A DNA stretch of 64,000 nt, taken from NCBI GenBank assembly GCA_018398805.1, contig JAGFBZ010000946.1, positions 124,001 through 188,000 of the forward strand, read 5' to 3'. This document shows positions 1 to 9,848 of this stretch, in pieces (the stretch's first letter is position 1; the number at the start of each line of letters is the position of its first letter). A program made the position numbers and the translations under genes. The notes under the pieces are model-generated. The model was not told where the DNA came from, searched no databases, and saw only the letters and a program-made list of their open reading frames with translations. This DNA comes from Hirundichthys speculiger. Lineage: Eukaryota > Chordata > Actinopteri > Beloniformes > Exocoetidae.

Positions 1-17
1 AAAGTCATTAACAATCT

Positions 18-1084
18 TTAACAAGGCTTACTCTGTACTGTGGTAAAACCAGATTGAAGTCTCTCACAGACATTATGTTTTGTTAAAAAATCATTCAGCT
101 GAATAAAAACAAGTTTCTCTAAAATTTTGCCTAGAAATGGTAAGTTGGATACTGGTCTATAGTTATTAAAAACATCAGGATTTAAGTTGCTCTTCTTCAG
201 AAGAGGTCTCACAACAGCTGTTTTAAACGCAGAAGGGAAGACACCCGTCTGGAGAGAGCAATTCACAATGTTTAAAAGCTCACCCTCAAAAGATTCATAG
301 AAACTTTTCAAAAGCGGAGTGGGAATTGAGTCTAAAAAGCAGGTGGTTGGATTTACTTGAGAGAAAACTCGACCGAGCATCTCAGCATCAACCAGGATAA
401 AACAGTCCAGTGTTTCCTCAGCTGAAAACAGACCATCCAAGTCATTCAAGACAGTTTGCTGCTCTGATACTATGTTGGATCTAATACAATCTATTTTGCT
501 TACAAAGTGGTCTGCAAATTCTTCACATAAATGGTTTTTAGCATGAAGTCTGTTTTTATTAAAATCAGGATTAACTAAACTGTCTACAGTAGAAAACAGG
601 AATCTAAGATTACTTTTATGTTCGGTGATTAGTTTGGCAAAATAGTTATTTCTTTCCTGTTTAACTCTGGTATTGTAAATTTTAAGTTTTTCCTGTAAAA
701 TTTGATAATATATTGTGAGTTTGTTTTTCCTCCATTTTTGTTCAGCTATCCTGCAGTTTCTTTTAAGGTGCCTTATTTCATCATTTTTCCAGGGGCATGA
801 AGGTTTTGTTTTAACCATTTTCGTTTTTAGCGGAGCAACTGAATCCAGACTAAATTTGAGTTTTCTGGAGAAGTCATCCATTATAAAATCGCAGGAAGAT
901 GGTAAAATGACTGGAGAAACTTGTTGTAGACTTCAATGAAATTTGCAGCCACTTCAGGGGTCAGATAATGTTTTCTCACCATTCTCACAGAGGTCTCTCG
1001 CTGCATAAAAACAGTGACATTAAAAAACACACAGTAGTGATCAGATACAGCCAAGTCAACAACAGAGGACACACTCATGGATAT
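18..1084 (-). pseudogene. LINE endonuclease C-terminus, linker and start of reverse transcriptase
   Basis: This is the second half of the L2-like LINE protein, in two frames joined near 915. The upstream part (881-1084) carries the end of the endonuclease domain, with the motif VSDHYCVFFNV, where SDH is the usual APE-family catalytic histidine block. The downstream frame (18-881) holds the linker and the N-terminal RT block with NNYRPVSNLPFLGKILEKLV, the typical RT motif 1 region of jockey/CR1/L2 elements. The frame ends at a stop near base 18, before the catalytic YADD block. The product would copy element RNA by target-primed reverse transcription; this copy is broken and cannot do so. Confidence 0.8.
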
Positions 1085-1092
1085 GCCATAGC

Positions 1093-1267
1093 CAGGGGCG
1101 CTGCTAGGGATTTTGGGCCCTATGAAAAGAATCTTTACCGGGCCCCCCAACACAGCGGCGAAATTTGTTGATGCTATTTTTGATCATCATTAGGGGCCTC
1201 TCTGGGCCCCCCTCAATCATGGGCCCCTATAATCCGTATCCTTTACCCCCCCTTTTCGGCGCCCCAG
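1093..1267. mobile_element. Short hAT-type MITE inserted in the LINE, with perfect 8-bp TSD
   Basis: This 175-bp element begins CAGGGGCGCT and ends with the approximate inverse (its reverse complement begins CTGGGGCGCC). It is flanked by identical 8-bp copies of GCCATAGC at 1085-1092 and 1268-1275. Removing the element and one duplicate restores the LINE endonuclease frame across ...VISYGISMS.... An 8-bp duplication and a CAGGGG terminus are hallmarks of hAT transposons. There is no coding capacity, so it must have been moved in trans. Confidence 0.85.
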
Positions 1268-2095
1268 GCCATAGCTGATGACCAGATCCAGAGTGTGTCC
1301 TCTGTTGTGAGTCGGCTGTAAAACATGTTGAATAAAGTCCATGGAGTTCAGCAGGTCAGTAAAATCTCTGGCTGTGTGATCTGACTGATCATCCATGTGG
1401 AGGTTAAAATCACCAGAAATAATGATCATATTGTAAGACGTGTATATTGATGATAAAAAGTCTGAAAATTCAATAATAAAGGCAGTGCACTTTTTCGGTG
1501 GTCTGTAAACTGTAATACATAAAATTGGAGGGCTGCTGAAAACAAAGGCATGATATTCAAAGGAGGTGAACTGATCAAATAAAATCTGCTTAGCTGCAAG
1601 TGAAGCGGAAGAAACTGACGCAGTACCACCACCTTTCCTACCCTTCCTGATAGAAAATAAGGAGTTAAAATTTGGTGGAGAGGCCTCAGAGAGAACTGCA
1701 GGTGCATCTGTGCCCAGCCATGTTTCTGTTAAAAACAAACAGTCGATCTTCTTATCTAAAATCAGATCATTAATAATACAAGTCTTACTGGACAGTGAGC
1801 GGACATTAAAAAGACCCATATTCATTGTTTTAGGGATCTTGTCTTGTGTTGGGTCCAGGGGCCGTAAGCAACGCTGGACTGGTCTCCTGTAAGTAGTTCT
1901 GATCTGAGAGGGTCTGGTAGTAATCAGAGTAGTGATGGGGTATGTTTTTCCACTTTCAGGTGCAGGAGATGAATAGCAGGGCGAGGTAGTGGTGGGAATG
2001 GGTGGAGAGTAGGGGGCGCTCATCAGCAGAGTGGGGCATGGCGGCAGCAGAGAGGAAGAGTTGAGTCCAGTGACTGTCGTGGTGTCCAGGTGCAA
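1268..2095 (-). pseudogene. LINE APE-type endonuclease domain
   Basis: This is the N-terminal part of the L2-like LINE protein, read leftward from a possible ATG at 2095. About 90 Ser/Pro/Thr-rich residues come first, followed by the endonuclease blocks FNVRSLSSK, FLTETWLG (metal-binding glutamate), TVYRPPKK, SGDFNLHMDD (catalytic Asp/Asn) and LDLVISYG. The frame is open until the hAT insertion at 1267; beyond it the original frame resumes at 1084. In this family the domain nicks target DNA to prime reverse transcription. The long open stretch suggests a fairly young copy. Confidence 0.85.
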
Positions 2096-2228
2096 TTCAG
2101 GAGTAATTTGTCATGCCTGATTATTTTGACTGTTTGTAGTAACGGCATGGAAAATGTTTGCAGCCAGGGCACGGGAACCATGTGGACTAGGGTGAATTCC
2201 ATCTCTGCTAAAAAATGCTAAAAAAATT

Positions 2229-2341
2229 TTGGGGGGCTTGGAACGGATTAGAGCATTTCCATGGAAACTCTACTTACAAAATTTCCAGGTTACGAAACTA
2301 CTTCCAGAACCAATTAATTTCGTAAGTAGAGGTACCACTGT
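2229..2341. mobile_element. Right end of a CAGTGGTACC mariner-type MITE
   Basis: The segment ends in GTAAGTAGAGGTACCACTG followed by TA and matches the right end of the complete copy at 53459-54209, including the stretch GGGGCTTGGAACGGATTAGA. The left half is missing. Other members in the window are at 26242 and 55922. Confidence 0.8.
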
Positions 2342-2577
2342 ACTGAAGTAAATGCGTATGAAGTTAGCTCACAGAGCTACACCAGGCATGATGGCAGAGA
2401 AGTATGAGACTCAAAAAGTATCGACGGAAGGAAAAAAACGAGAGACTGACAAAGCAGTTGACTAAATGAGTACATTTTGCACCTTTGCACCTGCAGGGGG
2501 AGCCTCTGAGCTAAAGGATATTAAAGTTCCTTCGTGGTGCTCTGAAGATATAAAGAAGGGGATCCATGCATCTGAAC
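2342..2577. other. Intronic stretch, nothing recognised
   Basis: About 235 bp between two transposon fragments. I see no open frame, repeat or RNA signal in it. Confidence 0.5.
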
Positions 2578-3201
2578 TAGAGAGATTTTATCGATTCTAC
2601 TATATATATATCAATATTTTTTCCCCAGAGTATTGATTTTTCAGCCGCAGGTATCGATATTCTTTTTTTTTTTTTTCTAAAGATTTTTTTGGCACTAGTG
2701 GCCTTTATTGATAGTGGAGAGAGAACGAGGAAGACACGCGGCAAAGGGCCAACAAGCCGGGAGTCGAACTCGCGACCAGCCACACGAAGACTGTAGCCTC
2801 TATATATGGGCCGCCTGCCCGAACCACTGCGCTACCGGGGCGGCCCGGGTATCGATATTCTAAACTTCTTTCAAAACCCCCGTGTCCCACCTTTAAAAGC
2901 TTGCAAGTAACAATTTGCACTGTTTAAATAAATGAAACTATTTTTCTCAACAATTCTTTTATTCATTTTGTCCAGCATTTGTAAGCTGCCTGTCAGCCAT
3001 ATAATGTGTAATTGATGCTTTCAGTTCAATGAATTCAAACAAAGTTGGAACACTCACAAGATGTCACCAAAATCACTTTGTCCCTTTAAAATCTTTCAAA
3101 AAATGATGTAAATGTAGTGTAAGATGAATATTGATATATATTGTATCGTGAGCCGAGTATCGTGTATCGTATCGCGAGATTAGTGTATCGCTACAGCCCT
3201 A
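2578..3201. mobile_element. hAT-like non-autonomous element hosting a SINE
   Basis: The right end (reverse complement begins TAGGGCTGTAGCGATACACT) is a common hAT-type terminus. The left end begins TAGAGAGATTTTATCGATTC. Flanking 8-mers ATCTGAAC (2570-2577) and AACTGAAC (3202-3209) agree at 7 of 8 positions and are taken as the target duplication. The interior has many TATCGATA-like motifs and no coding frame. A tRNA-derived SINE is inserted at 2664-2847. Confidence 0.6.
2664..2847 (-). mobile_element. tRNA-derived SINE with poly(A) tail and 14-bp TSD
   Basis: Read on the minus strand, the element starts with a tRNA-like head holding an A box (TAGCGCAGTGG, complement of 2824-2834) and a B box (GTTCGACTC, complement of 2761-2769). 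It ends in a body and a poly(A) tail seen here as the T run at 2664-2676. Identical 14-bp copies of GGTATCGATATTCT lie at 2650-2663 and 2848-2861, as expected for LINE-mediated insertion. It is a SINE and not a tRNA gene because it has the 3' body, tail and target duplication. Confidence 0.85.
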
Positions 3202-3209
3202 AACTGAAC

Positions 3210-4729
3210 GGTCATTGAGTTTGAAGGGTAGATCGAGCCTTTGAAACCACAGTTGTCTTGGACGACAGATTAACAGATCTAGATCAAAGTAGGAGGTGTT
3301 ACTAATTTACCACATACATTTATTAAAGCCAGGCTTCTCCTTTTTATTCAGACATTGAGTCATACAAACCAGAATATACTCTTGAATATTATATATACTC
3401 TTTTTTTTTTAACTTCTCATAGATGTTTGTTGGTGTTATCCACTGTACCATTATTTGAAGATAATCAGTTAAACAACCTTGCCGTTCGAGGTTTAATGGG
3501 GTCAGTGTTTGCTGAACAGTATTCGTTAAAATCACCTCCTGATCCGGGCAGACGTTTGCTCTCTGGATCCTTTTGTAAATTGACTCAATGTCCCAGTGTT
3601 GGTGCAGCGGCTTACTTTGATGCTGCGCCATGAAAAGCGGCACATATCTCCGCCTGGGCCTCCTACCTCCCGCTACCTGAGCAGAATTAGAATATGGCCG
3701 CGGCTCTTCCTGCGGTTGTTGTTGCTGTCGGAGGACGAAGAGGAGGAGGCGGGCGATCGCAGTCCTTCATGCGTGGTTTACTGCCTGAGTTTAATACATG
3801 CTGAAATGTGTGTGCTATTTTGTAAGTACAGCAATTCCTATGCTAATGGCTCCACGGCAGCATGGTGGCGGTGAGGGGGGGGTGTCGTTCCAGTGTCGCG
3901 CTCAGCGGTCCAGCGGCCTCGCATCCCGTCCTCAGATGGAAGTGATTAATTCAGAGCCGCCTCACTGTCAACAACTTTTTTTTTTTTTTAATAAACCGAT
4001 TACTCAAATTAGTCATCTGTTCGCTTTAAAAACAAACTGTAAAGTATTAGATCGTAGGTCCAAATTACTTTTCCCTCATTTGAATCCTGGAATTGCCTGC
4101 TGTCCATTTTCCACCGCTTCCTGGCCGGCATGTTTATTGCTCATCCATCTGCGGGCGTGGCAAACCTCAGACCCATGGAATTTTACAGACAGATGCACAG
4201 CTGCAATCTGGACAGTTTTACCCCCCCCCACCACCACCACCACCACCACCACCTTCCATAAAAATATGGTTTTCAAAACAAAACAAAACAATCACCGACA
4301 ACACTGGAACTAACTCAGACGTAGTTTAAAGGCACGACAGCACAGTTTTCCAGCCGCAGCCAGCTGAAGATCTCACCCCAGAGACGGTTTTATATCAGTG
4401 CTTTCCAGAGAAACGATGTCGATGATTTATGCCAGTGTCGTGCGGATCGCCAGGTCTTCATTTGTTGCAGCTAATGGTTATATGAAAACACGGAGTCAAT
4501 ACAATTCACGAAAACGCTCAAGCAGCTACGTCGTCCACACCTGCAGCTTTCCAGCCTTGTCAGCTTTTATGAGCATCACAGTAGTGATTAGTGCTTGATA
4601 TACCGTGATTTGCACGGTGCATTGGATACCCTTTGTTTTGTTAAGTTTGAGGTAAAAAATAGCAGCAGATTGTCACTGTCTTTTTATTTTAGTTAAGTGT
4701 AATTAATAAATTTGGGTATATCTTATTTA
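3210..4729. other. Intronic stretch with a (CCA)n microsatellite
   Basis: This is about 1.5 kb of intron with no supported gene. The only clear structure is a C run merging into (CCA)n at about 4221-4253. Several short open frames overlap here in different registers without domain or codon signals. Confidence 0.5.
4228..4253. repeat. (CCA)n microsatellite
   Basis: About eight CCA units follow a C run at 4221-4229. Confidence 0.95.
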
Positions 4730-4978
4730 AAGGGATGCAACAGTACTTAGTAAAATATCGAACAGTTCGATATGACCTGCGCGGCACAATACGCTTTTAT
4801 GTCCCATGGGATTTATGTTCCAATAACTTTGCATTGGACGTGCACGTGAGCGTGCGTGCCTTTTAGGCAACAGGCCGCCACTGAATGTCAATGCCCACTA
4901 ACCTCCGCTCACTCACAGTGACCAGCCGATCACACTTTGGCCGGTTGGCTGGAAAAAAAAAAAAAAAAACGAGCAGGC

Positions 4979-5158
4979 ATGGCCAGCAGTAGCGGAGAAA
5001 TTGGGAAAAACTTTTTTTTATCACCGGTGTGGGAGCATTTTGGTTTTGCTGTTAAATACACCAGCGAAGGAGTAAAAACAGTTAACAGAAACTTAACAGT
5101 CTGTGGGCCCGATCTTATGCCAAACCTCCTAAAGCCGCTATTAAGGGATAGCAGATAG
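4979..5158 (+). pseudogene. Truncated hAT transposase start (BED finger)
   Basis: A short open frame of about 60 codons. Residues 1-15 are polar, followed by SPVWEHFGF and LTVC, which match the aromatic and first cysteine positions of a BED zinc finger, the DNA-binding module of hAT transposases. The second Cys and the His pair are lost because a MITE interrupts the frame at about 5105. It is not functional in this copy. Confidence 0.6.
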
Positions 5159-5712
5159 CGGGAGGGGTGTTCCCCCGCAAAGAACACAATCTTCCACCTC
5201 CCTAAACCCGGATCTTACCTGCGTAAGATCCAGTTATTACCAGCTGTGCGTCTTGGCGCAGCCATTGGATGCACATTTAAAGATTACGAACAATTAATGT
5301 TCCTGTCCCTCCTCGACCACCAACAGTTTCAGACATATCGGAAATAAATTCCTGCATCCAACCTTTTCCAGCTGGACACCAGAGACAAAGATCTCCTTGG
5401 TTTCCTCCACACCAGACATCTGGATGAGATCATGCCACAGCTGTACAGACTGACGTGTCTGGCCGTGACTATTCCCACATTCCCCACAACTGCTGCCCGG
5501 ACATCCTCTGACCTCAAGAGAATAAAAACGTCTGACATTAATACGGTGATGCGTAATCTGGAGGTAGAGCCGTTTGTGTACGTCCACGTGTAACCAGGTG
5601 GAATCACATTTATGCCATTTGGACGCGCTCTTTTACACGATGACATGTGAGTTGCGCTTTCCGCAAACTCGGTATCTTGCTATCGCGGGTTTAGGGTAGC
5701 GGGTGGTCTGAA
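5105..5712. mobile_element. Unclassified MITE beginning GGGCCCGATC, nested in the hAT element
   Basis: The sequence from GGGCCCGATCTTATGCC to roughly the TAGCGGGTGGTCTGAA block is shared with a rearranged copy at about 50724-51203. Shared pieces include TAAAGCCGCTATTAA, CAATCTTCCACCTCCCTAAA and CGCAAACTCGGTATCTTGC (inverted in the other copy). The right boundary is approximate. The superfamily is unresolved. Confidence 0.55.
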
Positions 5713-5804
5713 ACTGTACCGAATCCGTACCGAAACCATCACACAAAAGCTGAGGTACAGACCGTACTGTGAGCCACCTGTACCGTTGCACCCCTACTTA
5801 TTTA

Positions 5805-7148
5805 TAAGAATATACTCTAATTGTGCTCTGGTGAGGCAGTTAATCGGCCGTTAAACGATACACTGATCAAGACGAAGGTGCAAAGTGATTTATTCTCCCA
5901 AGTTGTATACAATTTTAGAGAGGTCATTAAACTCACATCACAGAATGCAGGATAATCAGAAATGACAAATTGCCAATATACCTTTTCGACTTGACATGCG
6001 CCCCCTAGTGGCCCCGCCATAACTGGAGTGTGCGGTGCTCCACCAACTAACCCAAACACAGCAGCGTGGAGCATCTGTTACTGATAACGCAGACATGTCT
6101 TAGATTGATGATGTTAGGCAGTGGCCTCCAGTTACAGATGAAGGTAGTTTATCGCTGTTTTTAATGATTGGTTATGGAAATAGCATGATCTATTCCCATA
6201 ATCAAACACTAAAAACTGTGGGAATACGAGAAAAATGCAACGCTGGCTATAACTAACGTCAACAAGCCATAAAGATTATGCTACTGTAACGTTAACGCTA
6301 GCAATAAATTAGGCTATGTGTTAATGTTATATTTAATTTATTTTATCATCCTCCTAATTCATTCATTCATTCATTGATTTATAGTCTTGTGCTAGTGCCG
6401 AGGGCTACAGTAGCCTCATACTGCTGTTCTTTCAGCCAGAATCGTCCGGGACTCTCAGCAAGACTATGAGTAGTACGAGATTGAATGTTAACGAAAACTC
6501 ACCCGGCTGTATTCATTTGGAACAAAGTCCTTCTGTTGATATTTTTCACCCATGTCTTCCTAACTTCTTGTTCTGCAAACAAGGCAGTCTTCGTGCAGTA
6601 AAGGCTTGTGTATTTCACATACTTTCTTCTTCCATTGTTGAATTTTCACGCCATTGTTGGCACAGTTTATGACGGAACATGTATTCCCACTCGACCGACT
6701 CGACATTATAAAAATATATATTTATAGAAAGAAAAAAACACTGGTTAATCTGCAACCCGGTGAAAGTGTCGCTCTGTAGCACAATACGACAATGGCGGAC
6801 GGGGGGGCTGGCACGAAAAGGTCTATATGAAACAGTCATCTTAGGCATCACATGAAAAACATGGAGAGCTTGAGATAAATCATCTAGACGCCTATGTGTC
6901 AAAACTTAGCGACTTGATGGAGCCAAAATGATAAACAGAAGCAGTGGCCTTCAACAGACCAGAATCTAGACCAAAAGTCATGGACTTATGAACCAGCATT
7001 TATACAATAAGGCCTCAAAATGCAGTTTTAATATTACATCAAGCTTAGTCATTTCCAGCCGGTGTGTTTGGTGATTAGCATGTTTATATGCATATGGAGC
7101 CAGATGGTCAGGTCGGACCGGATCACTCAGGACACATTTGGGTGCACA
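5805..7148. other. Intronic stretch, nothing firmly recognised
   Basis: 1.3 kb between two hAT elements. A short (ATTC)n run lies at about 6359-6375. No coding exon, RNA gene or bounded transposon could be identified. Confidence 0.5.
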
Positions 7149-7156
7149 TGTTAGTG

Positions 7157-8095
7157 CAGGGGTGTCAAACTCCAATTCACAGTGGGCCAAAATTAAGCAG
7201 CGAAGTAAAGTCACGGGACAAACTCAATATTTATTGAAAAATGTATTGCAACTGATATGTAATGTTTTCATATGGAAACAAACTTTAGTTTTGCTTGAAC
7301 ACAGAATCTGGAACAACCAACGCTTGATATTACAAACACATTAGAAAGTACATTTAAAATAAAAGACATATCGGTGGTATCAGTGGTTCTTATTTAGATA
7401 AATAAACAAAGTATATCTCTCCCCGTATTGTTTCAAGTTCCTTTTTAAAGTAAATCTTTTTCAAAGCCAGCAACAAAAGAACCAAAAATAATAATGTCAT
7501 TCAATAAAAATCCAGTATTTCAACTATTAACAGACCATGCCTTGCAGTAGAAAAGGTGCATAAGAAACACATATATTCAAGCTCAGTTTGTGATACTCTG
7601 ATTTTTGGTCTAAGCCGTATGTTGATTTGAGCATGTCATTAGATTGGAGTTCAATAAGCTCCATTTGGAAGCTGGTTGGTGCGCTTTCCACGTCGATCGC
7701 AAACGGGTTACTGAACAGTTCAAATCTCCCTTTCTGAGCCTCAAAGTCGGCGAATTGCCGGGAAAACTCAGCAGATAATAATAGATAATCTGCCTCCCTC
7801 CTGTCTTGAAAGCTCCTGTTTTCCAGCTTTCGTTTGGCCATTTCTGTGGAGGGTGAAACTAATTTGTCCGATGTGACTGGAGCGCGGTTGTCAATGACTG
7901 TCAACAGAAAAAAGGGGCCCTTGCCGGTTTCGACTGCGTGCCAACATACTAGCAAAGCATTGTGGGATTTGTAGTATTAGAGGTACAGTATATACCGCGG
8001 GCCAGCTCTAATGCACATTTGATATGATCTTGCGGGCCAATTATAATTACACTGCGGGCCAAATTTGGCCCGCGGGCCTGAGTTTGACACATGTG
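7157..8095 (-). mobile_element. hAT (Charlie-like) internal-deletion derivative
   Basis: The termini are CAGGGGTGTCAAACTC on the left and, reverse-complemented, CACATGTGTCAAACTC on the right. Flanking 8-mers TGTTAGTG (7149-7156) and TGTTAATG (8096-8103) differ at one base. Subterminal GGCCCGCGGGCC motifs are shared with copies at 11426, 19602 and 46878. It carries a minus-strand frame joining the start and the C-terminal part of a transposase. Confidence 0.85.
7527..7955 (-). pseudogene. Head-to-tail remnant of a hAT transposase
   Basis: This minus-strand frame of about 140 codons contains an internal start MAKRKLENRSF, the usual N-terminus of GTF2IRD2/ZBED-like hAT transposases. It is followed directly by DRREADYLLLSAEFSRQFAD and then FELFSNPFAIDVESAP and MELIELQSNDMLKSTYG, which belong to the C-terminal half of such transposases, before the dimerisation block. 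The BED finger and the DDE catalytic core are absent, consistent with a large internal deletion. The first 37 residues upstream of MAKRK are probably leader. Family assignment is from recalled sequence pattern. Confidence 0.7.
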
Positions 8096-8114
8096 TGTTA
8101 ATGCCAGGTGTGTA

Positions 8115-8962
8115 TGGAGCCCCGTTTGGGTCATAATTCAATGAGTCTATAAATGAGTCTATTATTATGAAATACAGGCGTTTATTATTATGAAATACGT
8201 ATCCATTATTATGAAATGTTTCCCATAATGAATATATATGAAATATATGTGTATTATTATGAAATATTTCCCATTATTATGAAAAAAATGTAATTATTAT
8301 GAAATATATTTGTATTATTATTTAATCTTAGTTTAATGCATAATAGTTTATTTCAGAATGGCTTTTTTTTATCTAAGAATGAGTTTTTACATAATGGCTT
8401 CCTTTTTCATAAAAATTAGCTTTTACATAATAATGACATTTTGCCACTGGGCGGGACCAGTGGTTGACCTGCATGCTCATTGGCTGATCTTTCTCCATTC
8501 TACGCTCTGACATCGACTAGTTGGTGGGGGACTTGCATCGAGCCTGTTGGCTACCTCTCGAAGTAAGTCAGAAAAGGATCTTTCTCCTGTCGCCATGCCG
8601 TCAAAATAAAGTTTTCCCTACATTTCGCGCTACGTTTCTTAGTCAATGTCAACTTTTAACCGTAAACTGAGGAGCATTCTGCCACCTACTGCCCTGGAGT
8701 ATATACATTGCACCTCTTGCCCACTATCGATATTCACTGTTCTGTTGCTTATGCCTGAATGAAAGAGCAGCCAATCACATAAATGGCTCCACCCTCTTTG
8801 CTGTGATTGGCACACAAATCATTCTTATGAAAAACAAAGCCATTATTATGTAAAAGCTCATTCATTATCATAATAACGGGAAATATTTCATAATAATAAA
8901 CGCCTGTATTTCATAATAATAGACTCATTTATTCATTGAATTATGACCCAAACGGGGCTCCA
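8115..8962. mobile_element. 848-bp TA-flanked MITE with long terminal inverted repeats
   Basis: The left end begins TGGAGCCCCGTTTGGGTCAT and the right end is its inverse; the arms match for about 70 bp. Both ends are flanked by TA (8113-8114 and 8963-8964), suggesting a Tc1/mariner-type target. Both arms contain repeated TTATTATGAAATA motifs. No transposase is visible. Confidence 0.8.
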
Positions 8963-8964
8963 TA

Positions 8965-9848
8965 GTTGTGAACATGCCCACTGAGTGCTGGCTACCTGTG
9001 TTCGGATCACTTGGGAGACTTTGTCTGAAAGAGGACAAAGAGAAATCTGAGAGATGAGTGTAAAGTGACAGAAACAACCGTGGAGGTATTTAACGGTGGT
9101 GTGACACAAAGGAGATTTTTGGTTTAGGTTTAAGCTGTAGCAGCGGACAACGATGTTATCAGAGAATGAGAACAATGGCATTGAATGTTTGCATTTTATG
9201 AGGCCTAAATGGATTGAATGAAAGTCAAGGTTACTCAGCCGGTGGGTTTAGTTATTTATTCAAGGTTACAGACATATTTCTTCATCTTGTGGAAACGAGA
9301 ACGTGCGTGATGGCTGAAAACACAATTATCTTTGTCTTGCACGAGTCCACGGACCGGCTCTGCTCAGCTCCTGCCCTTTCCAAGCTGATACCAGACTGCA
9401 GGCGTGTTAATGACTGATGATGCCGGTGCCAGCTCCCAGGTCCTCGTCCCTGCGCCGTCTCAGGTTATCTGTCACAATCTCTGGCAGGAGAAGAGGCGGC
9501 TCATTCAGGGGAAGGTCGAGCTCGTTTGTCCCGTGCGAGATGTTTAGCGTAATAAACAGTGATAAACAGAGGAGGAGGCTCTCTGGCACGTGGCTGCACG
9601 GTGGCTGATTGCTCCTCTAAATGCCACCTGCTGGGGCTGCTGGCGTGGCTGGACCTCGCCGCTGCGGCGGTTTTCCGCTGAGCCACGCAGCTTAACGATG
9701 GCTGCGGCTCGGCCGAAGGAACCGAGCTCCATATTCTGATAATAACAGACAATTAGGGGGATGAAGGAGCAACGTGAGACTGTATCTCTTATTGTGAGAC
9801 AAGGAAAGAGAGAATAGATGGTGGAAGCTTACGCGGTGAACTCCAGTT
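8965..9848. other. Intronic stretch, nothing recognised
   Basis: About 0.9 kb with only short overlapping open frames and no bounded element. Confidence 0.5.

Larger units (their letters stand above)
1..2225 (-). mobile_element. L2/CR1-like LINE, partial, running off the left edge
   Basis: This is a non-LTR retrotransposon read on the minus strand, with its 5' side near 2225 and its RT side leaving the window at base 1. It encodes an APE-type endonuclease followed by the beginning of a reverse transcriptase. The body is interrupted by a 175-bp hAT insertion at 1093-1267 and by one frameshift near 915. Bases 2096-2225 look like the leader upstream of the endonuclease frame and adjoin an unrelated mariner-type fragment at 2229. 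Clade assignment to the L2/CR1 group rests on the general protein pattern and is tentative. Confidence 0.8.
4730..5796 (+). mobile_element. hAT element with BED-finger head, perfect 8-bp TSD, and a nested MITE
   Basis: The termini are AAGGGATGCAACAGTAC and (reverse complement) TAGGGGTGCAACGGTAC, flanked by identical CTTATTTA duplications at 4722-4729 and 5797-5804. Near 4979 an ATG opens a frame with SPVWEHFGF and NRNLTVC, the start of a BED-type zinc finger typical of hAT transposases. The frame is cut by another element beginning GGGCCCGATC at about 5105. The rest of the transposase is missing, so this is a deletion derivative. Confidence 0.8.

Noticed and set aside
2755..2847. Possible minus-strand tRNA gene
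   Set aside because: It is the head of a SINE with a poly(A) tail and a 14-bp target duplication.
8115..8962. CRISPR-like array of TTATTATGAAATA repeats
   Set aside because: The repeats have irregular spacing, lie in inverted arms of a MITE in a vertebrate genome, and there are no spacers.
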